DNA of 36,128 nt from positions 1-36,128 of the forward strand of contig JAFGES010000053.1 in the NCBI GenBank assembly GCA_016931455.1. Reading direction: 5' to 3'. The notes under the pieces are model-generated. The model was not told the origin of the DNA. It saw nothing but the letters and a program-made list of their open reading frames with translations, and searched no databases. Source of the DNA: Desulfobacterales bacterium (GTDB lineage: Bacteria; Desulfobacterota; Desulfobacteria; Desulfobacterales; JAHDSC01). Shown in pieces: positions 33,121 to 36,128 of this stretch (position 1 is the first letter of the stretch; each line of letters begins with the position of its first letter). Made by a program: the position numbers and the translations under genes.

Positions 33121-34593
33121 ATGCCTTCTACACGTTATAAAATTTTCATCAGCAGTGTTCAGGAAGAACTTGCCGAAGAGCGACGAGCGGTGAAGTCTTT
33201 TATTACCCAGGATCATCTCCTGAGCCGGTTTTTCTCAGAGGTGTTTCTATTTGAAGACATTTCCGCCGCTGATCGCAAGCCAGATGATATTTATTTGGAT
33301 AAAGTTGAACACTGCGACATCTATCTGGGGATTTTCGGCAATCGGTACGGATCGAAAAACGACAAGGGAAAATCGCCAACGGAACTGGAATTCGAACAGG
33401 CAACCGCCACACTCCGGGAGCGGCTGGTGTTTGTAAAGGGCAGTGACGATAAAGCCCGGGAGCCTGAAATGGCCAGGCTGATAGGCAAGGCAAGCCGTCA
33501 GGTCACCCGCCGCCGGTTTTCAGACACCCAGGGATTGATCCGGGAGGTTTACGCTGGTCTCGTCGAATGTCTTGAGAACCGGGGTGCTTTCAGGGTCACG
33601 CCCTTTGATGACAGCGTGTGCGATGATGCCACCCTTCGGGATATTGATGCCGAGAAGGTGAAAGATTTTATCGAAACTGCCGAGGCCGCGGGTCGGTTAA
33701 CCCTGAAGGGATCCAGAACAACGAAGGCGGTTCTGCAAAATTTCAATCTGCTGCGAAATGACCGACCCACCAACGCTGCCATGCTTCTATTCGGTAAAAA
33801 CCCTCGACGGTTTTTCAACAATGCCCAGATCCACTGCTTTCATTTTCACGGCAAGGAAAAAAGAAAACCCATCGCATCTCAGCAGCCATACGAAGGCCGA
33901 CTGCTTGAAGTGATCGATCAAGCGGTGGAGTTCGTGCTGGGAAAGATCGATAGAAGTGTTGGGACCCGCGGAAAATCAACCCAAGCTCCCGTTACGTTTG
34001 AAATTCCCCGCTCGGTCATCACAGAGGCCATCGTAAATGCCGTCGCTCACCGGAATTATCGCAGCAATGGATTTATCCAGGTGATAGTTTTTGCCGATCG
34101 TATCGAAGTGTGGAATCCTGGAGAATTGCCGCCGGGACTTTCTCCTGAACTGCTTCGGAAACCCCATGGACCCATGCCCTGGAACCCGCTGATTGCCGAG
34201 CCTCTGTTTAGAGCCAAATATGTGGAAAAGGCGGGCACGGGTACGACGGACATGATCGCCGATTGCAGGGCGGCAGGTCTTCCGGAGCCCGATTTTGAAC
34301 AACGCGGCCCCCATTTTGTTGTAACGCTGTGGCGGAATTGGCTGACGGATGAAATGTTGGCCGAATACGACCTGAACGACAGACAAAAAATGGCTGTTAT
34401 CTATTTAAAGACATACACAAAAATATCTAACAGCGAATATCAGAAGGTAGCATCGTGTATTAAAAAAACTGCTACAAGAGATTTAAGCGATTTGAAAGAA
34501 AAAGGGCTCATAATCCAGATCGGCAGTCGAGGCCCAGGTGTCCACTATGTTATCCCCAAGAAAAGAGACATAAAGGGGACAATAGGGACATGA
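33121..34593 (+). CDS. DUF4062 - HATPase-like ATP-binding - winged-helix protein
   Basis: I chose ATG 33121 (MPSTRYKIFISSVQEELAEE); the frame opens at 33013. The 490-aa protein starts with a DUF4062 domain (about residues 4-110: KIFISSVQEELAEER, then YLGIFGNRYGS). A linker and an AAML-type region lead to a HATPase_c_4-like ATP-binding module with EAIVNAVAHRNY (302-313) and DRIEVWNPGELPPGLS. A C-terminal winged helix (about 415-475) follows. The ATP module is commonly found behind an AlbA_2/Schlafen-like domain; here DUF4062 takes that place. The architecture suggests a standalone defence or regulatory ATPase of an island. The last ~9 codons lie in a dispersed repeat, so the natural C-terminus has probably been replaced. 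Confidence 0.85.
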   Translation: MPSTRYKIFISSVQEELAEERRAVKSFITQDHLLSRFFSEVFLFEDISAADRKPDDIYLDKVEHCDIYLGIFGNRYGSKNDKGKSPTELEFEQATATLRERLVFVKGSDDKAREPEMARLIGKASRQVTRRRFSDTQGLIREVYAGLVECLENRGAFRVTPFDDSVCDDATLRDIDAEKVKDFIETAEAAGRLTLKGSRTTKAVLQNFNLLRNDRPTNAAMLLFGKNPRRFFNNAQIHCFHFHGKEKRKPIASQQPYEGRLLEVIDQAVEFVLGKIDRSVGTRGKSTQAPVTFEIPRSVITEAIVNAVAHRNYRSNGFIQVIVFADRIEVWNPGELPPGLSPELLRKPHGPMPWNPLIAEPLFRAKYVEKAGTGTTDMIADCRAAGLPEPDFEQRGPHFVVTLWRNWLTDEMLAEYDLNDRQKMAVIYLKTYTKISNSEYQKVASCIKKTATRDLSDLKEKGLIIQIGSRGPGVHYVIPKKRDIKGTIGT

Positions 34594-34639
34594 GCAGAGG
34601 TTATTATTAAAGGGGACATAAAGGGGACAATAGGGACAT
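34567..34639 (+). repeat. Two 25-bp direct repeats (GGGGACA-type)
   Basis: The 25-bp unit begins GACATAAAGGGGACAATAGG and occurs at 34567-34591 and 34615-34639, with a partial GGGGACA copy at 34611-34617 just before the second. The first copy supplies the last codons and stop of the DUF4062 gene. GGGGACA repeats of this kind accompany REP-associated Y1 transposases in many deltaproteobacteria, but no transposase is seen here. Confidence 0.7.
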
Positions 34640-35323
34640 TTTTAAATCCACGAGATATGTGGTTATGCCTCAATGCATTGGTTATAAGGTTGCTACGTGA
34701 ACTGATTTTATGGGTTTTTTTAGGCATAGGAGGAATCGGGTTCATGCAATAAAAGTTGGTCCTTTCCGATAATTTGAAAAATTATTGCGATATTTTAACT
34801 TAACCTGAGAAAAAAGATCAATTTCGGCTCCTTTTATTCTGGTTTTCTACAAATGATAGCCATGTTCAGGAATATTGATGAAGTTGTTTATGAGGAAGAA
34901 TAAGAAAGGGGTATTGAACAGGCTACTGTCATTTCGGTGTTATTAAAAAATAGGGGAGGGCAAAACAATTCAAAAATGGAATTATCAAAGATCCAACCAG
35001 AATGCTAATGACCTATTCAACCGAATTATCACTTTTTCATCAAGGCGTTCAACCCCTTCTCGAATCTTGTCCCTTCGCACAACGCCGATTTTATCGATCA
35101 TGATTTGAGAAGTCTATTGCAATCTATTCTCCAAAGAAGGCGTTACGGTCAAGCGAAACAACATGTCATCCTGAAGGTGACTTGTTACCATGCAAGAATC
35201 AAGCGGCAAACCGCAGTTTAAAATTGGGGTGGCATCCATTTTAAGAGGGCGGCTTGCGGCGATCAAAGGGGTGAATCCAAGGCGTGACTTCATCCTTATC
35301 GTCCCAACCATAAAAGCAAGGTT
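34640..35323. other. Gene-poor stretch with decayed sequence
   Basis: No supported gene. Short protein-like strings occur, such as MIAMFRNIDEVVYEEE with a stop near 34902, then GIEQATVISVLLKNRG in the following frame, which suggests broken genes. Nothing else is recognisable. Confidence 0.4.
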
Positions 35324-36013
35324 CTATTTTTTAGTCTGTTTTCGTTCCCATTTGTCCATGATTTCAGAAATGCGATCTTGAATTTCCATGCGCGCATCGT
35401 ATCGGTCAAACCCTTTTGAAAGCAACTCATCGTACGGAGTTTCTGTGTGTCGAACATGAGCAATGACCGCAAGGCGGATTACCTGCTCATCAAAGTGTTT
35501 AGCCGCAGCCGTACGACCGATACGTCCGCTTTGTTTGAGACAGGCATGTTCAGCTATAACCGTCTCTTTGCCTTCAGGGCAACCAGGGAATAGCTGCTTT
35601 ATGCGATCGGCAAACTTTTGAACGAATTCACTGTCCAGTTCTGCTCGCCGTAGGGCATCACGCTGTCGTCGCCTCTCGCGCACTTTTTCGTCGGCAAGGC
35701 ATTCGGTTTCCGCCCTATCAAGAGCATCCGCCTCGACAAGAAGCCCCTGTCTCTCGTATCTTTTCCGGGCGCTGCTCCAACGCAGTACAACTGCAAACAT
35801 TTTAGAGTGCTTGCGCGATCGTCTGGTCAGCGCCGCATCCCCCGAGGGCAGAAAAACCAAATAATCCATGTCGGCACAGGAGAGGCAAAGCGCCTTTCTC
35901 TGTGCTGTCAGATATATCCATGATCCTTTACCGAGGTCCTCACCACACTCATCGCATTTTGATTCGCGGCTTGTAATGAAAACCACCAGCTCGTTTTGCT
36001 TACTCATCCCCAT
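35324..36013 (-). CDS. DUF2293 domain protein
   Basis: I chose ATG 36013 (MGMSKQNELVVFITSRESKC) behind AAAGGAG, giving 229 aa; the longer frame to 36115 has no ribosome site. The N-terminus carries a zinc-ribbon-like CDECGEDLGKG and CLSCADM pair, then the central LPSGDAALTRRSRKHSKMFA stretch and a basic helix (ARKRYERQG). The C-terminal DUF2293 part has FADRIKQLFPGCPEGKETVI, AKHFDEQVIRLAVIAHVRHT and ETPYDELLSKGFDRYDAR. Function unknown; the Cys pairs and basic region suggest nucleic-acid binding. It is in the tRNA-Ala island, with an upstream leader to 36128 that holds nothing clear. Confidence 0.8.
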   Translation of the reverse strand: MGMSKQNELVVFITSRESKCDECGEDLGKGSWIYLTAQRKALCLSCADMDYLVFLPSGDAALTRRSRKHSKMFAVVLRWSSARKRYERQGLLVEADALDRAETECLADEKVRERRRQRDALRRAELDSEFVQKFADRIKQLFPGCPEGKETVIAEHACLKQSGRIGRTAAAKHFDEQVIRLAVIAHVRHTETPYDELLSKGFDRYDARMEIQDRISEIMDKWERKQTKK

Positions 36014-36128
36014 GATGCTCCTTTTAAAGTTATTCAGAATTTCCGAATAACCCCCATGCCCCGCAGGGCACAACAAAAAATGAAACACGCTGGAGTGTAA
36101 TATAAAAAAAGTCATAGCCTTCTGCCAA
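36014..36128. other. Short leader region of the DUF2293 gene
   Basis: The ribosome site AAAGGAG lies at about 36019-36025. No further promoter or gene is clear before the window ends. Confidence 0.4.

Noticed and set aside
34545-34745. 66-codon minus-strand frame over the GGGGACA repeats
   Set aside because: It is produced by repeat translation (NVPIVPFMSP strings) and overlaps the end of a real gene.

Overview
The window looks like a chromosomal stretch from an anaerobic, sulfur-metabolising bacterium, most likely a deltaproteobacterium (Desulfobacterota, Desulfobacterales-like). The basis is a four-subunit pyruvate-type ferredoxin oxidoreductase, YeeE/YedE sulfur transporters with multi-rhodanese proteins, AMMECR1, and several small zinc-ribbon proteins. 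The taxonomic call is inference; there is no rRNA. GC content shifts visibly between modules.

Left accessory region (1-7133). This reads as an integron gene-cassette array whose cassettes resemble anti-phage genes. Three attC-like folds (1009-1068, 2060-2121, 6044-6093) each have paired arms, one extra base on the left arm, and GTT/AAC end boxes. Cassette 1 (100-1062) carries a DUF6338-like membrane protein and an overlapping proline-rich small ORF with a 14-C run. Cassette 2 (1063-2115) carries a TIR-like nucleotide-binding protein. For both, the right-end box is the exact 7/7 complement of the cassette's own leading edge, as expected for excisable cassettes. The third unit (2116-6087) is unusually large. 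It holds a frameshifted small gene, a small membrane protein and a CHAT-protease/NB-ARC/TPR (STAND) protein. A promoter and possible attI junction sit at the left edge, and a non-IntI tyrosine recombinase follows on the minus strand.

Middle region (7134-32486), ordinary chromosome with decayed mobile remnants. It holds a secreted GDSL esterase, small membrane proteins, an MFS exporter, a nitronate monooxygenase, the porGDAB operon and Hsp20. A minus-strand sulfur-trafficking block follows: MBL-fold persulfide dioxygenase-rhodanese, split YeeE/YedE, DoxX/MauE and an anchored rhodanese. Next come a hotdog thioesterase and a GNAT acetyltransferase, then an envelope block on the minus strand (zinc-ribbon protein, PpiD/SurA foldase, small zinc-ribbon membrane protein, AMMECR1, M16 peptidase). 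It ends with tRNA-Ala(GGC). A ~35-bp promoter-like element is shared between the regions upstream of hsp20 and of a 69-aa conserved protein gene.

Right accessory region (32488-36128). This looks like an old island at the tRNA-Ala 3' end. It has a fused, frameshifted excisionase-integrase remnant, strong palindromes, a DUF4062 + HATPase-like protein whose last codons lie in a dispersed-repeat sequence, an apparently gene-free stretch, and a DUF2293 protein.

The most interesting reading is that the left end is a defence-gene integron with a possible new three-gene CHAT-STAND module mobilised as one oversized cassette. All family names are from motif recognition by eye; no database search was run.
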